The position numbers were made by a program, and so were the translations under genes. Shown one piece after another: positions 40,777-49,238 of a DNA stretch of 64,000 bases (within the stretch, counting starts at the first letter, position 1; each line of letters opens with the position of its first letter). The stretch comes from Saccharopolyspora oryzae (GTDB lineage: Bacteria; Actinomycetota; Actinomycetes; Mycobacteriales; Pseudonocardiaceae): the NCBI RefSeq assembly GCF_027853915.1, contig NZ_JAQGLA010000006.1, positions 62,001-126,000 on the forward strand, given 5' to 3'. The notes below the pieces were generated by a model. The model was given only the letters and a program-made list of their open reading frames with translations, did no database searches and had not been told where the DNA came from.

Positions 40777-41439
40777 TCACTGCAGGGGGCGGCGGCAGAT
40801 GTAGTGCAGGATCGGCGGCAGGTTGCGCCACGTGGTGTGCGTGAGCACCTCGTCGAAGACGTGCTCCAGGCGGTTGCGGAAGCGGCGGCCGCCGGGGGTC
40901 TGGTCGGCCGGCAGGTAGGTGAGCGCGGTGAAGGCGCCCTGCGGGGCGAGGGCCTCCGCGGCCTGGCGCAGGACGTGGTCCTGGGCGCTGCCGGGCATCA
41001 GCGACCACGGGATGCTGCTGATCACCGCGTCGACCCGGTCGATGCCGCGCTTGTCCAGCAGGGCCAGCAGGTCGCCCGCGTCGGCGTGCACGACCTCCAG
41101 CCACGGCTTGTGCCGGCGCAGGTGCTCGACCATGTCCTCGCCGAGCTCGATGCCGATGTGCCGCGCCCCGTGCGGCAGCCGCGCGTGGATGCCGTTGCTC
41201 AGCGACCCCGTGCCGGGGCCCAGCTCGACGACCACGGGGGAGCCGGTCGTGGGCACGACCTGGGCTACGGTCGCTGCGACGGCTGCCGAGGTCGGGGTGG
41301 CTGCGCCGACCATCCTGGGGTTGCGCACCGCTGTGTTGAGGAAGGTCCGGTACTCCCCGAACTTGCGGGAGGCGTTCCGGCCGGCCTGGTTCAGCCACGG
41401 CGCGGTGCGCGGGTCCTGGTGGTCCTGCTGCGGTGTCAC
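40777..41439 (-). CDS. Class I SAM-dependent methyltransferase, paralogue of the neighbouring gene
   Basis: The protein has 220 residues from a GTG preceded by GAGGAG. It shares the architecture of the 39942 gene: EYRTFLN near the N-terminus, VVVELGPGTGSLS, HIGIELGEDM, VDAVISSIPWSLMPG and the closing YICRRP. The N-terminal 20 residues are a polar extension. Each gene seems to have its own regulatory region. Substrate unknown; lipid or RNA methylation is possible by family. Confidence 0.8.
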   Translation of the reverse strand: MTPQQDHQDPRTAPWLNQAGRNASRKFGEYRTFLNTAVRNPRMVGAATPTSAAVAATVAQVVPTTGSPVVVELGPGTGSLSNGIHARLPHGARHIGIELGEDMVEHLRRHKPWLEVVHADAGDLLALLDKRGIDRVDAVISSIPWSLMPGSAQDHVLRQAAEALAPQGAFTALTYLPADQTPGGRRFRNRLEHVFDEVLTHTTWRNLPPILHYICRRPLQ

Positions 41440-41824
41440 GCTGCTCCTCGGTAATCCCTGGGTCTGGGCCTCGACCGCGGTGTCGTGCGATTGATCGAAC
41501 GTAATGAGACCCCGAGCGCCCCCGCAAGCGGCGGTGGAGTGGTGCTGGCGCAGCCGTCACCCGAGGGGTGGCGGGGAGTGCCTGGAACCGCGTTGAGCTG
41601 CCCCGATGTGAGGCGCGAATCGGCGGCGCGTACGATGGAACATCGGCGCGCTCCTGGCGTCGGTTCGTTGTGCCTGGACATCCCTTCCCGAGTGTGCGGG
41701 AGAGGACTTCTTCGGTGTGATCGGACCGGGGTCCGGTGTGCGTCCGTCGCGGGTGCCGGGGCCTCCGGCATCGGCGGCAGGGACTTCGGTCCGAAAACCG
41801 TCACCGTCACGAAACGCGGAGGAC
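41440..41824 (+). promoter_or_regulatory. Divergent regulatory region before infA
   Basis: This 385-bp non-coding stretch separates the leftward methyltransferase from infA. It contains TACGAT at 41632, a possible -10, and a GGACC-GG-GGTCC hairpin near 41725. These suggest a promoter and structured leader for the alpha operon, but neither is strong. Confidence 0.35.
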
Positions 41825-42046
41825 ATGGGCAAGAAAGACGGGGCCATTGAGGTCGAGGGTCGGGTGATCGAGCCACTCCCCAACGCGATGTTCCGCGTCG
41901 AGTTGGAGAACGGCCACAAGGTCCTCGCACACATCAGTGGCAAGATGCGCCAGCACTACATCCGCATCCTGCCCGAGGACCGGGTCGTGGTGGAGCTCTC
42001 GCCGTACGACCTCTCCCGTGGGCGCATCGTCTACCGCTACAAGTGA
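41825..42046 (+). CDS. infA: Translation initiation factor IF-1
   Basis: The 73-residue OB-fold protein ([36 protein letters not shown]) blocks the ribosomal A site during initiation. GGAGG lies just before the ATG. It is the first gene of the infA-rpmJ-rpsM-rpsK-rpsD-rpoA-rplQ run. Confidence 0.98.
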   Translation: MGKKDGAIEVEGRVIEPLPNAMFRVELENGHKVLAHISGKMRQHYIRILPEDRVVVELSPYDLSRGRIVYRYK

Positions 42047-42100
42047 CCTCCACGGTGTTCGGGTGATCCCGAGCACGCGTTCGAGCAGGAGAGCACGACC

Positions 42101-42214
42101 GTGAAGGTCCAGCCGAGTGTGAAGCGAATCTGCGACAAGTGCCAGGTCATCCGCCGTCACGGGCGGGTTCTGGTGATCTGCGACAACGCCCGACACAAGC
42201 AGCGTCAGGGCTGA
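42101..42214 (+). CDS. rpmJ: 50S ribosomal protein L36, zinc-binding form
   Basis: The 37-residue protein starts at a GTG behind AGGAGAG. The zinc ligands are C11 and C14 (CDKC), C27 and H32, so this is the C+ form. It lies 54 bp after infA, its usual position. The gap 42215-42361 is GC-rich with short inverted repeats only. Confidence 0.97.
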   Translation: MKVQPSVKRICDKCQVIRRHGRVLVICDNARHKQRQG

Positions 42215-42361
42215 GCGCAGCAGTCGCTTAGACAACCAAGGATCTCCCGCCACCTGTCGACCCGAGAGTGGGCCGACTGACCCCCGGGCCAGGCCGGGGC
42301 CCCGCCGCGTGCGGGGGTGGGGTGGGAGCAGACCTGGACTGAGAGAAGGAGAAGGAGCCGC

Positions 42362-42739
42362 ATGGCACGGCTCGTCGGAGTCGACCTCCCGCGCGAGAAG
42401 CGCATGGAGATCGCGCTCACCTACATCTTCGGAATCGGCAAGACCCGGGCGAAGGAGATCCTCGCCGCCACCGGTGTCTCGGCCGACGCCAAGCCGCGCG
42501 ACCTCGATGACGAGCAGCTCACCGCGCTGCGCGACTTCATCGAGAACAACTACCGGGTTGAGGGTGACCTCCGCCGCGAGGTCCAGGCCGACATCCGCCG
42601 GAAGATCGAGATCGGGTGCTACCAGGGGCTGCGCCACCGCCGCCACCTGCCGTTGCACGGGCAGCGGACCAAGACCAACGCCCGTACCCGCAAGGGCCCG
42701 AAGAAGACGGTCGCCGGCAAGAAGAAGGCCAAGAAGTAA
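42362..42739 (+). CDS. rpsM: 30S ribosomal protein S13
   Basis: The protein has 125 residues ([20 protein letters not shown]) with [12 protein letters not shown] and a Lys-rich tail reaching the tRNAs. GAGAAGGAGAAGGAG provides a strong ribosome site before the chosen ATG. Confidence 0.98.
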   Translation: MARLVGVDLPREKRMEIALTYIFGIGKTRAKEILAATGVSADAKPRDLDDEQLTALRDFIENNYRVEGDLRREVQADIRRKIEIGCYQGLRHRRHLPLHGQRTKTNARTRKGPKKTVAGKKKAKK

Positions 42740-42764
42740 GCCTCGCTAGGAGTCAGCTAAAGCT

Positions 42765-43169
42765 ATGCCACCCAAGTCTCGCGCTGGCGCCGTCAAGAAG
42801 GTGCGGCGCAAGGAAAAGAAGAACGTCGCTCACGGGCAAGCCCACATCAAGAGCACGTTCAACAACACCATCGTTTCGATCACCGACCCCACCGGTGCGG
42901 TGATCAGCTGGGCCTCCGCCGGCCACGTCGGGTTCAAGGGCTCCCGCAAGTCCACCCCGTTCGCCGCGCAGATGGCCGCCGAGAACGCGGCCCGCAAGGC
43001 CGCGGAGCACGGCATGAAGAAGGTCGACGTCTTCGTCAAGGGCCCGGGTTCGGGTCGCGAGACGGCGATCCGGTCGCTGCAGGCGGCCGGTCTCGAGGTC
43101 GGCACCATCCAGGACGTCACCCCGCAGCCGCACAACGGCTGCCGCCCGCCGAAGCGTCGTCGGGTCTGA
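42765..43169 (+). CDS. rpsK: 30S ribosomal protein S11
   Basis: The protein has 134 residues with [20 protein letters not shown] and the C-terminal [18 protein letters not shown]. It forms part of the 30S platform near the E site. Confidence 0.98.
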   Translation: MPPKSRAGAVKKVRRKEKKNVAHGQAHIKSTFNNTIVSITDPTGAVISWASAGHVGFKGSRKSTPFAAQMAAENAARKAAEHGMKKVDVFVKGPGSGRETAIRSLQAAGLEVGTIQDVTPQPHNGCRPPKRRRV

Positions 43170-43195
43170 GTCGCGGGAAGGAGTAAAGAACTAAG

Positions 43196-43801
43196 ATGGC
43201 TCGTTATACCGGTCCCGCGACCCGCAAGTCCCGCCGTCTGAAGGTTGACCTCGTCGGCGGTGACCAGGCGTTCGAGCGCCGTCCGTACCCGCCGGGGCAG
43301 CACGGCCGCGCGCGCATCAAGGAAACCGAGTACCTGCTGCAGCTCCAGGAGAAGCAGAAGGCTCGCTTCACCTACGGTGTGCTGGAGAAGCAGTTCCGCA
43401 ACTACTACGAAGAGGCGAACCGTCGCCCGGGCAAGACCGGTGACAACCTCCTCCAGTTGCTGGAATCGCGCCTGGACAACGTCGTGTACCGCGCCGGCCT
43501 GGCCCGCACCCGCCGCATGGCGCGTCAGCTGGTCAGCCACGGTCACTTCCTGGTCAACGGCAAGAAGGTGAACGTCCCCAGCTTCCAGGTCTCGAAGTGG
43601 GACATCATCGACGTCAAGCCGAAGGCCATGGGCACCACGCCGTTCATCATCGCCAAGGAGACCCTGGGCGAGCGTCCGGTCCCGGCCTGGCTCCAGGTCG
43701 TGCCCTCGAACCTGCGGATCCTGGTGCACCAGCGCCCGGAGCGCGCGCAGATCGACACCCCGGTCACCGAGCAGCTCATCGTCGAGCTCTACTCGAAGTG
43801 A
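43196..43801 (+). CDS. rpsD: 30S ribosomal protein S4
   Basis: The 201-residue protein has the S4 RNA-binding domain (LDNVVYRAGLARTRRMARQL, GHFLVNGKKVNVPS). It is a primary assembly protein, and in E. coli it is the repressor of the alpha operon. It lacks the N-terminal zinc cysteines. Two hairpins follow before rpoA. Confidence 0.98.
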   Translation: MARYTGPATRKSRRLKVDLVGGDQAFERRPYPPGQHGRARIKETEYLLQLQEKQKARFTYGVLEKQFRNYYEEANRRPGKTGDNLLQLLESRLDNVVYRAGLARTRRMARQLVSHGHFLVNGKKVNVPSFQVSKWDIIDVKPKAMGTTPFIIAKETLGERPVPAWLQVVPSNLRILVHQRPERAQIDTPVTEQLIVELYSK

Positions 43802-43807
43802 CGCGGC

Positions 43808-43877
43808 CCGCCGGCGACCGCAGCAGCGGTCGTCGGCGGCTCGCAGCCTGCGGTGGCGGTGCAGGAATCCGCCACCG
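43808..43877 (+). promoter_or_regulatory. Two hairpins between rpsD and rpoA
   Basis: CCGCCGGCGACCG pairs with CGGTCGTCGGCGG (43808-43839). A second stem, CGGTGGCGG with CCGCCACCG, lies at 43851-43877. No T-tract follows and rpoA is likely co-transcribed, so these could tune read-through, mRNA processing or rpoA translation. Confidence 0.5.
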
Positions 43878-43946
43878 GCCCGCATCGTGCGGGCACGCCA
43901 TTCCATCGGCGTCAAATAGCGGGCGCCGTGAGGAAAGGAAAGTCAA

Positions 43947-45032
43947 GTGCTCATCTCCCAGCGACCCACACTGTCCGAAGAGGTCGTGTCGGAGACCCGC
44001 TCCCGGTTCGTCATCGAGCCGCTGGAGCCGGGCTTCGGTTACACCCTCGGCAACTCGTTGCGCCGCACGCTGCTCTCGTCCATCCCGGGGGCGGCGGTCA
44101 CCAGCCTGCGCATCGACGGTGTGCTGCACGAGTTCACCACGATTCCGGGTGTGAAGGAGGACGTCACCGACGTCATCCTGAACATCAAGGAGCTGGTCGT
44201 CAGCTCCGAGGAAGACGAGCCGGTGACCATGTACCTGCGCAAGCAGGGCCCGGGTGAGGTCACCGCCGCGGACATCGTTCCGCCGGCGGGTGTCACGGTG
44301 CACAACCCCGATCTGCACATCGCCACGCTGAACGCGAAGGGCAAGTTGGAGATCGAGCTCGTCGTCGAGCGCGGTCGCGGCTACGTCCCCGCCATGCAGA
44401 ACAAGGCGACCGGTGCCGAGATCGGCCGCATCCCGGTGGACTCGATCTACTCGCCGGTGCTGAAGGTGACCTACAAGGTCGAGGCGACCCGTGTCGAGCA
44501 GCGCACGGACTTCGACAAGCTGGTCCTCGACGTGGAGAGCAAGCCGTCCATCACCCCGCGTGACGCGGTGGCGTCGGCCGGTCGCACCCTCGTCGAGCTG
44601 TTCGGGCTCGCCCGCGAGCTCAACGTCGATGCCGAGGGCATCGAGATCGGCCCGTCGCCCGCCGAGGCCGACACCATCGCGGCCTACGCGATGCCGATCG
44701 AGGACCTCGACCTGACGGTGCGCTCCTACAACTGCCTCAAGCGGGAGGGCATCCACACCGTCGGCGAACTGGTCTCGCGCAGCGAGGCCGACCTGCTGGA
44801 CATCCGCAACTTCGGTGCGAAGTCCATCGACGAGGTCAAGATGAAGCTGGCCGGCCTTGGGCTCGCGCTCAAGGACAGCCCGCCCGGGTTCGACCCGTCC
44901 GCCGCGGCTGCCGAGTACCCGTCCGAGGGTTGGTCGGCCGAGGACGAGGAGACCACCCTCGGCTCGGTCGGTCCGGTCGAGGACAGCGGCTACGACGACG
45001 GTCAGGACTACGCGGAGACAGAGCAGCTGTAG
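43947..45032 (+). CDS. rpoA: RNA polymerase alpha subunit
   Basis: The 361-residue protein starts at a GTG behind AGGAAAGGAA. The N-domain ([20 protein letters not shown]) dimerises and nucleates the core enzyme. The C-domain ([20 protein letters not shown]) binds UP elements and activators. The last 45 residues are an acidic tail, longer than in E. coli but common in actinobacteria. Confidence 0.98.
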   Translation: MLISQRPTLSEEVVSETRSRFVIEPLEPGFGYTLGNSLRRTLLSSIPGAAVTSLRIDGVLHEFTTIPGVKEDVTDVILNIKELVVSSEEDEPVTMYLRKQGPGEVTAADIVPPAGVTVHNPDLHIATLNAKGKLEIELVVERGRGYVPAMQNKATGAEIGRIPVDSIYSPVLKVTYKVEATRVEQRTDFDKLVLDVESKPSITPRDAVASAGRTLVELFGLARELNVDAEGIEIGPSPAEADTIAAYAMPIEDLDLTVRSYNCLKREGIHTVGELVSRSEADLLDIRNFGAKSIDEVKMKLAGLGLALKDSPPGFDPSAAAAEYPSEGWSAEDEETTLGSVGPVEDSGYDDGQDYAETEQL

Positions 45033-45079
45033 CTGTGTTGCGCGTCCGGGGTTCCGGCGCGCCCTGAGAGGAGCAACCG

Positions 45080-45583
45080 ATGCCCACCCCGACCAAGGGT
45101 CCGCGTTTCGGCGGGTCGCCGGCGCACGAGCGGCTCATCATGGCCAACCTGGCCACCGCGCTGTTCGAGCACGGTCGGATCACCACCACCGAGGCGAAGG
45201 CGAAGCGGCTGCGGCCGCTGGCCGAGCGGCTGATCACCAAGGCCAAGAAGGGTGACCTGCACAACCGTCGCGAGGTCCTGAAGACCATCCGCGACAAGGA
45301 CGTCGTGCACAAGCTCTTCGCCGAGATCGGCCCGCACTTCGCGGAGCGCCCCGGCGGTTACACCCGCGTCATCAAGACGATGCCGCGCAAGGGTGACAAC
45401 GCGAAGATGGCCGTCATCGCGCTGGTGACCGAGCAGCTGGTCACCACCGAGGCGGAGGCCGCCCGCGGCACGAAGTTCGCCAAGGACGAGCCGAAGGCCG
45501 AGACGACCGAGGCTCCGGCCGAGGTCGCCGAGACCGAGGCCCAGGCCGAGGACACCGCCGCCGAGAAGAAGGACGAGTCCTGA
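45080..45583 (+). CDS. rplQ: 50S ribosomal protein L17
   Basis: The protein has 167 residues: a normal L17 core ([20 protein letters not shown]) to about residue 120, then an Ala/Glu-rich acidic C-terminal extension typical of actinobacteria. It sits at the tunnel exit. Confidence 0.97.
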   Translation: MPTPTKGPRFGGSPAHERLIMANLATALFEHGRITTTEAKAKRLRPLAERLITKAKKGDLHNRREVLKTIRDKDVVHKLFAEIGPHFAERPGGYTRVIKTMPRKGDNAKMAVIALVTEQLVTTEAEAARGTKFAKDEPKAETTEAPAEVAETEAQAEDTAAEKKDES

Positions 45584-45600
45584 TTCCGGCTAGCAGTGCT

Positions 45601-46479
45601 GTGAACGAGCCCGTCGCTCCCGCTGGGGAGGGCGGGCTCGTTCGCGTGCGCCTCGACGTGTCCTACGACGGTACGGACTTCTGCGGTTGGGCCAAGCAGC
45701 CGGGTCAGCGCACCGTGCAGGGACTGGTCGAGGACGCGCTGGCGAAGCAGCCGCCGGGCCGGTCGGTGCCGCGCTCGGTGGTGGTGGCCGGTCGCACGGA
45801 CTCCGGGGTGCACGCGTCGGGTCAGGTCGTGCACGTCGACGTGGTGCCGCACGAGGACGGCGGCAGCCGGGTTCCCGTTGACGCGCAAGGCATTCCGGAC
45901 CTCGGGCGGATGGTGCACCGGTGGAACCGGATCCTGCCCGCGGACGTGCGGGTGCTGGGCGCGCGAGTGGTCCCGCAGGCCTTCGACGCCCGTTTTTCGG
46001 CGCTGCGGCGCCACTACCGCTACCAGGTGTCCGACGCGCCGTGGGGTGTTGACCCGCTGCGCCGCCGGGACACCCTCGCCTGGAACCGCCCGCTGGACGT
46101 GGACGCGCTCAACGCGGCGTCCCGAGAGCTGCTGGGCCTCAACGACTTCGCGGCGTACTGCAAGCCGCGCGAAGGCGCGACCACGGTGCGCGAGCTCCAG
46201 CGCTTCGAGTGGGAGCGCCTCGACGACCACCTGATCGCCGTGCACGTGAGCGCGGACGCCTTCTGCCACTCGATGGTCCGCAGCCTGGTGGGCACCCTCC
46301 TGATGGTCGGCGACGGCCGCCGCCCCCGCCCCTGGCCGGGGCAGGTCCTGGAGTCGGAAACCCGCACCACGGCGGTGGCCCCGGCCCACGGCCTGACCCT
46401 GACGGCGGTCGACTACCCGCCGGACGAGGAGCTCGAAGCCCGAGCCGCCCAAACCCGGGCCGTCCGCACCCGCCCCTGA
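45601..46479 (+). CDS. truA: tRNA pseudouridine synthase A
   Basis: The 292-residue protein starts at a GTG 17 bp after rplQ. The catalytic Asp is in [18 protein letters not shown]. Other family marks are [33 protein letters not shown] and [16 protein letters not shown]. It makes pseudouridine at positions 38-40 of many tRNAs. It closes the alpha operon; the ESX locus lies downstream, as in mycobacteria. Confidence 0.97.
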   Translation: MNEPVAPAGEGGLVRVRLDVSYDGTDFCGWAKQPGQRTVQGLVEDALAKQPPGRSVPRSVVVAGRTDSGVHASGQVVHVDVVPHEDGGSRVPVDAQGIPDLGRMVHRWNRILPADVRVLGARVVPQAFDARFSALRRHYRYQVSDAPWGVDPLRRRDTLAWNRPLDVDALNAASRELLGLNDFAAYCKPREGATTVRELQRFEWERLDDHLIAVHVSADAFCHSMVRSLVGTLLMVGDGRRPRPWPGQVLESETRTTAVAPAHGLTLTAVDYPPDEELEARAAQTRAVRTRP

Positions 46480-46500
46480 CCGGTTCCCCCGGTTCCGCTC

Positions 46501-46546
46501 CGCAAATTCCATTGAAATTGGATGTCCGATTTCCATTGAATTTGCG
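46501..46546. repeat. 46-bp AT-rich dyad element, copy 2
   Basis: CGCAAATTCCATTGAAATTG, then GATGTC, then CGATTTCCATTGAATTTGCG. It is the same length and layout as copy 1, with a few mismatches between arms. It lies 21 bp after the truA stop and 13 bp before the stop of the WYL gene fragment. Confidence 0.85.
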
Positions 46547-46559
46547 TTCCCCCGGAGCC

Positions 46560-46690
46560 TCAGCCGGGCGTGGCCATTGCGGTGAGGTCGTGGGCGAGGT
46601 GTTGGGCCGCTTGGCGGAGTTCTGGGGGGTCGAGGACTTCCGCTTCGAAGCCGAGGCGGGCTATGTGCATGGCCGGCCAGGCTGGAAAAG
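46560..46690 (-). pseudogene. Fragment duplicating the 3' end of the WYL regulator gene
   Basis: Read leftward, this gives about 43 codons (AMHIARLGFEAEVLDPPELR, then QAAQHLAHDLTAMATPG and stop) nearly identical to the C-terminus of the intact gene ending at 46936. No N-terminal part remains. A 46-bp dyad element lies just past the stop in both copies, so the duplicated unit spans element plus gene end. Confidence 0.85.
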
Positions 46691-46713
46691 CCTCCCTCGA
46701 TCAGGTGCCGATC

Positions 46714-46791
46714 CTTCAGTCCGGACTGAAGGCAGTTTCAATTGAAACTGTGATCCGCCGTGCCTGGGATCCGCAGTTTCAATTGAAACTG
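46714..46791. repeat. Cluster of three perfect 18-bp palindromes
   Basis: CTTCAGTCCGGACTGAAG (46714-46731) is followed by CAGTTTCAATTGAAACTG twice (46733-46750 and 46774-46791). The TTTCAATTGAAA core resembles the half-site of the 46-bp elements. The rest of the gap to 46889 is rich in GTCCGGAC and GTCGGACAC partial palindromes. Confidence 0.85.
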
Positions 46792-46889
46792 CAGTCCCAC
46801 CGGCGTGTCGGGGTCCGGACATGCCGGGGTGTGTCGGTGTCGGACACGCCGGTGGTTGTGGACAGGTCCGGGTTCCTGTGGAGAACTTC

Positions 46890-46935
46890 TGCGATTTCAA
46901 TGGAAATCGGATGTCTGATTTCCATTGAATTTGCG
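46890..46935. repeat. 46-bp AT-rich dyad element, copy 3
   Basis: TGCGATTTCAATGGAAATCG, then GATGTC, then TGATTTCCATTGAATTTGCG. It abuts the stop codon of the intact WYL regulator gene (46936-46938). Confidence 0.85.
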
Positions 46936-47895
46936 TCACCGGGTGCCGGGTTCGCCGGTGGCCATGGTGGTGAGTCGGTGGGCGAGGTGTTGGGCTGCTC
47001 GGCGGAGTTCTGGGGGGTCGAGGACTTCTGCTTCGAAGCCGAGGCGGGCTATGTGCATCGCCAGCCAGTCGAGGTCGTCCCCTCCTGCCGTGAAGGTGCA
47101 CCAGCCGTCTTCGTCGTCTTCGACCTTCGCCACCTGGGGTGGGACCAGGTCGCGGACTTGGGCGGCGGTGGCTCGCAGGCGGACTCGGGCCAGGTGGCGG
47201 TACGGGGCTTCGGACGTGGAGTGCTGGACGTAGGCCACCGGGTCCGGGTGCTCTCGCGGGCGGAAGCGCCAGGTCGTCGCCGCCACGTCGCGCATCCGGT
47301 CCAGGCGGAAGGTGCGCCAGTCGTCCCGGTCGACGTCGAAGGCCATCAGGTACCAGCGGTGACGGGTGGCGACCATCCGTACCGGCTCCACCGCGCGCTC
47401 GCTCTCCTCGCCGCCGCGGCGGGCGTAGCGGAACCGGACGCGGACCGAATCGCGGCAGGCGCGGGCGAGGGTCACCAGCAGTTCCGCGTCGATCTCGGTG
47501 CCGGGGCCGACGAGGGTGTCGGTGGCGCTGTGCACCGCTCGGACCTCGGCGCGCAGCCGCGGCGGCATCACCTGGTCGAGCTTCGCCAGCGCGCGCAGCG
47601 CGGCTTCGCCGGTGCCGGCGACCGTGCCGCCGGAGGCCAGGCGCAGCGAAACCGCCGTCGCGATCGCCTCTTCGTCGTCGAAGAGCAGCGGCGGAAGCCG
47701 GGTGCCCGCGCCGAGCTGGTAGCCGCCGCCGACGCCTGCCGTCGCGTGCACGGGGTAGCCGAGCGCCCGCAGCCGCTCCACGTCGCGCCGCACGGAGCGA
47801 TCGGTGACTCCCAGCTCAGCGGCCAGCTCGGTGGCGGTCCAGGACGGTCTCCGCTGGAGCAGCGCCAGCAACCGCAGAACCCGTTCGGCCGTCAC
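46936..47895 (-). CDS. YafY-type WYL-domain transcriptional regulator
   Basis: The protein has 319 residues from a GTG (TAERVLRLLALLQRRP) with an upstream GAGGCGGG; the frame is open further but lacks family character. An N-terminal helix-turn-helix (LAAELGVTDRSVRRDVERL) is followed by a WYL ligand-binding domain (RHRWYLMAFDVDRDDWRTFR) and a WCX-type C-terminal extension. WYL regulators bind nucleic-acid or nucleotide ligands and often control stress genes. The divergent DinB-like gene 178 bp away is a plausible target. Its 3' end is duplicated just downstream. Confidence 0.85.
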   Translation of the reverse strand: MTAERVLRLLALLQRRPSWTATELAAELGVTDRSVRRDVERLRALGYPVHATAGVGGGYQLGAGTRLPPLLFDDEEAIATAVSLRLASGGTVAGTGEAALRALAKLDQVMPPRLRAEVRAVHSATDTLVGPGTEIDAELLVTLARACRDSVRVRFRYARRGGEESERAVEPVRMVATRHRWYLMAFDVDRDDWRTFRLDRMRDVAATTWRFRPREHPDPVAYVQHSTSEAPYRHLARVRLRATAAQVRDLVPPQVAKVEDDEDGWCTFTAGGDDLDWLAMHIARLGFEAEVLDPPELRRAAQHLAHRLTTMATGEPGTR

Positions 47896-48073
47896 AGTCC
47901 CGCCTCTCCGCGATTTTTCAGTGGTGGTTGCGTCTGGATTGATCTCGCCTTTTGCGGTTTCTTGTGGCTGAGTTGCGTCACGGTCCCCTGAGGGTCGGCA
48001 CAAGGGGGCCATGCGCGGATCCTCGCACGAATCACGGAAGGTACCTGTCCGCAATATCGGTGACGATGGGCCC

Positions 48074-48646
48074 ATGACCGACCAGCTCTGGAACTCGCTG
48101 CTCCGGGATCAGTTCACTTGGCACTGGACCGAGCAGCTGCGGCCGCGCCTCGACGGCCTCACCGACGACGAGTACTTCTGGGAGCCCGTGCCCGACTGCT
48201 GGAACGTGCGTCCGCGCGGCACCGGCACCGCTCAGATGCAGGCCGGTTCGGGTGCGATGACCATCGACTTCGCGTTCCCGCAACCGGTGCCGGCGCCGTT
48301 CACGACCATCGCCTGGCGGCTCGGGCACGTGATCGTCGGCGTCCTCGCGATGCGCAACGCCTCGCACTTCGGCCGCACGCCCACCGACTACGAGTCGTTC
48401 GAGTACGCGGAGACCGCCGCTGACGCGCTGGAACAGCTCGACGCGGAGTGCGCCACGTGGCTCGCCGGGGTCGAAGCCCTCGGCGAAGCCGGACTCGCCG
48501 AACCGTGCGGGTCGGCGGAAGGACCGTGGGCCGAGCGCTCGATGGCGGAGCTGGTGCTGCACATCCACCGCGAGCTCATCCACCACCTGTCCGAGGTGTG
48601 CCTGCTGCGCGACCTCCACGTGCATGCGAAAGGGCCCCTCCGATGA
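48074..48646 (+). CDS. DinB-family (DUF664-like) metal-binding protein
   Basis: This 190-residue four-helix-bundle protein opens LWNSLLRDQFTWHWTEQLRP. Likely metal ligands are the His in WRLGHVIVG and the HIHRELIHHLSE motif. Actinobacterial relatives include mycothiol- or bacillithiol-dependent transferases of the DinB superfamily, so a thiol-transferase role is possible but unproven. It is divergent from the WYL regulator and overlaps the next gene by 4 bp. Confidence 0.75.
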   Translation: MTDQLWNSLLRDQFTWHWTEQLRPRLDGLTDDEYFWEPVPDCWNVRPRGTGTAQMQAGSGAMTIDFAFPQPVPAPFTTIAWRLGHVIVGVLAMRNASHFGRTPTDYESFEYAETAADALEQLDAECATWLAGVEALGEAGLAEPCGSAEGPWAERSMAELVLHIHRELIHHLSEVCLLRDLHVHAKGPLR

Positions 48647-49104
48647 GCCGCGAGTTCCAGGTCACCGTCGACGCCCACGACCCGCGAGCCCTGTCGGTCT
48701 TCTGGCGCGACGCCCTGGATTACGCCATCCCCGGCCCGCCCGGCGCAGAGCTCGCCGAGGGCGCGGACCCGCTGGCCGCGTGGGACGAATTCCTGGAGCG
48801 GGTGGGCGTGCCGGAGGAGCAGCGCAACGCGAGGTCGGCGCTCGAGGATCCGGACGGGCGCGGCCCGCGGCTGTTCTTCCAGCGGGTGCCGGAGGACAAG
48901 GTCGCCAAGAACCGCCTCCACCTCGACATCCGCGCGGCGCCCGGGTTGCAGGGCGAGGAGCGAATGGCGGCGCTGGAAGCCGAATGCGACCGCCTCGTCG
49001 GGCTCGGTGCGACCCGGGTGAGCCGCCACGAGCCCGAACCGCCGTTCGGCGGCGGCCACATCGTGATGGCCGACCCGGACGGCAACGAGTTCTGCCTCGA
49101 CTGA
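48643..49104 (+). CDS. VOC (glyoxalase/bleomycin-resistance fold) protein
   Basis: The 153-residue protein opens EFQVTVDAHDPRALSVFWRD, has NRLHLDIRAAPG at the repeat junction and closes with HIVMADPDGNEFCLD, the usual VOC ending. These enzymes or resistance proteins bind a metal between two beta-alpha-beta repeats. Substrate unknown. It is translationally coupled to the DinB-like gene. Confidence 0.8.
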   Translation: MSREFQVTVDAHDPRALSVFWRDALDYAIPGPPGAELAEGADPLAAWDEFLERVGVPEEQRNARSALEDPDGRGPRLFFQRVPEDKVAKNRLHLDIRAAPGLQGEERMAALEAECDRLVGLGATRVSRHEPEPPFGGGHIVMADPDGNEFCLD

Positions 49105-49190
49105 CCACTTCGGACGATCAGCCCCGGTGCCGCACCGCTGAGTCGAATCGGCGGGTAGTAATAGCCGCGAATTCCCGCCGCTGAAAGCGA

Positions 49191-49221
49191 AGAAGCCCCG
49201 ACCAGCGAGGTCGGGGCTTCT
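49191..49221. terminator. Bidirectional terminator between VOC gene and ESX locus
   Basis: AGAAGCCCCGACC and GGTCGGGGCTTCT form a perfect 13-bp stem with loop AGCGA. It serves the rightward VOC gene and the leftward gene ending at 49239. Confidence 0.9.
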
Positions 49222-49238
49222 CCGCGGGAGTGCCAGGA

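Noticed and set aside
46570-47991. A 473-codon plus-strand open frame
   Set aside because: It is antisense to the WYL regulator and crosses the palindrome cluster; no domain is recognisable.
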